Shown in pieces: positions 32,999 to 33,703 of a stretch of DNA of 33,703 bases; within the stretch, counting starts at the first letter, position 1; each line of letters starts with the position of its first letter. Under the pieces are notes generated by a model. It saw only the letters and a list, made by a program, of their open reading frames with translations, did not search any database and was not told the DNA's origin. The DNA comes from Halieaceae bacterium (GTDB taxonomy: Bacteria > Pseudomonadota > Gammaproteobacteria > Pseudomonadales > Halieaceae), in contig JAPOQD010000021.1 in assembly GCA_026710905.1 (NCBI GenBank), forward strand, positions 1 through 33,703. The letters are read 5' to 3'. The translations under genes were made by a program, and so were the position numbers.

Positions 32999-33703
32999 GT
33001 GTGAAAGTCGGCATTGCCGGCGCCGCCGGGCGCATGGGCCGCACCCTGATCGAAGCGGTAGTCAATGCCGGGGGCCTGGAACTGGCGGCGGCCATTGAGT
33101 CTCCCGACAGTCCGTTTCTGGGCGTGGATGCCGGTGACCTGGCAGGTAGCGGCCAACAGGGGTTGAGCGTGGCCGGTGACATCAGCGCGGTGCTGGACCG
33201 CTTTGAGGTGCTGATCGATTTCACCGTTCCGACGGCTACCCTGGCCCATGTACGGGCCTGCTGCGGGGCCGGCAAGAGGATGGTGATCGGCACTACCGGC
33301 TTTAGCCCGGAACAGCAGGCTGAGATTGATGCCGCCGCGAAAAAAATGGCGATTTGCCAGGCGTCGAATTTCAGCACCGGGGTCAACCTGTGTTTTGAAT
33401 TGCTGGAGCGGGCCGCCCTGGTGCTGGGTGAGGACTCCGATATCGAAATTCATGAGTTTCATCACCGGCACAAGATCGATGCGCCTTCGGGCACCGCCCT
33501 GAGTATGGGGGAAGTGGTGGCGCAGGCCCTGGGCCGGGACCTGTCCCAGGTTGCGGTTTATGACCGTCACGGGCAGCCCGGCGCCCGCGCCGCCAATACC
33601 ATCGGCTTCACCACCCAGCGTGGCGGCGATACGACCGTCATCCAGGCGCAGGCGCACGCCGTCGTCGTCCTGCTCCAGCGCGTCCACCCGCGCCGGGCAG
33701 TGC
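32995..33703 (+). CDS. dapB: 4-hydroxy-tetrahydrodipicolinate reductase, partial
   Basis: Lysine/diaminopimelate pathway reductase using NAD(P)H, open at the window end. The N-terminus has the Rossmann motif [32 protein letters not shown] and the catalytic block [17 protein letters not shown] are complete. It overlaps dnaJ by 4 bp (ATGA), the common gene order. After the RGGD residues (around 33630) the expected GDIVGEHTVxF sequence is absent, and the frame continues with unrelated residues. The last ~70 bases fit better as part of a different gene on the minus strand (see findings). The true gene is therefore either broken here or joined to foreign sequence. Confidence 0.85.
   Translation, partial: MSVKVGIAGAAGRMGRTLIEAVVNAGGLELAAAIESPDSPFLGVDAGDLAGSGQQGLSVAGDISAVLDRFEVLIDFTVPTATLAHVRACCGAGKRMVIGTTGFSPEQQAEIDAAAKKMAICQASNFSTGVNLCFELLERAALVLGEDSDIEIHEFHHRHKIDAPSGTALSMGEVVAQALGRDLSQVAVYDRHGQPGARAANTIGFTTQRGGDTTVIQAQAHAVVVLLQRVHPRRAV

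Noticed and set aside
32902-33687. 261-codon minus-strand frame as a real gene
   Set aside because: Most of it is antisense to dapB. Only the terminal ~70 bases look like real coding on that strand, and they are reported as a junction.

Overview
The window is chromosomal DNA from a gammaproteobacterium. The support is gene order: yggS-proC-yggT-metX-metW-rdgB-hemW next to pilT, then ssrA/smpB/ratAB/bamE/fur/recN, then hrcA-grpE-dnaK-dnaJ-dapB. The tmRNA tag reads ANDDNYALAA, a form common in Pseudomonas-like gammaproteobacteria. The genus cannot be named from the sequence. Most of the window is moderately GC-rich; about 20.5-22.8 kb is clearly more AT-rich and looks acquired.

Layout. Positions 118-5816 (minus) hold a housekeeping run: PLP homeostasis (yggS), proline (proC), a membrane protein (yggT), methionine (metX/metW), nucleotide-pool cleaning (rdgB) and heme-related radical SAM (hemW). 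pilT is divergent (6107-7141), followed by a DUF4143-type AAA ATPase. katA and oxyR are divergent around a perfect palindrome. Next come the four dTDP-rhamnose genes as two convergent pairs (rfbD-rfbB plus, rfbA-rfbC minus). A tightly coupled glycosyltransferase / methyltransferase / prenyltransferase-like operon faces a second methyltransferase. After tolC lies the AT-rich insert, with a second DUF4143 ATPase, a five-unit 22-bp repeat array and a HigA-like antitoxin remnant. Then come tmRNA with its terminator, smpB, ratA-ratB, bamE, fur, recN and the heat-shock operon, which has a near-consensus sigma-32 promoter in front of grpE. The window ends inside dapB, whose last ~70 bases no longer read as dapB.

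The most unusual feature is a family of small intergenic repeats whose ends share TA(G/A)CCCGCATAT. Copies or ends are at 1-112, 1885-1902, 5808-6051, 12051-12226, 18745-19026 and 24777 onward. The ends do not just sit between genes. Read outward they start ATGCGGGCTA, and that ATG is the likely start codon of yggS, rfbB and the methyltransferase at 18092. Read inward, the first three bases are the stop codons of rfbD and ratB. These look like non-autonomous (MITE-like) elements, and they set the gene boundaries where they sit.
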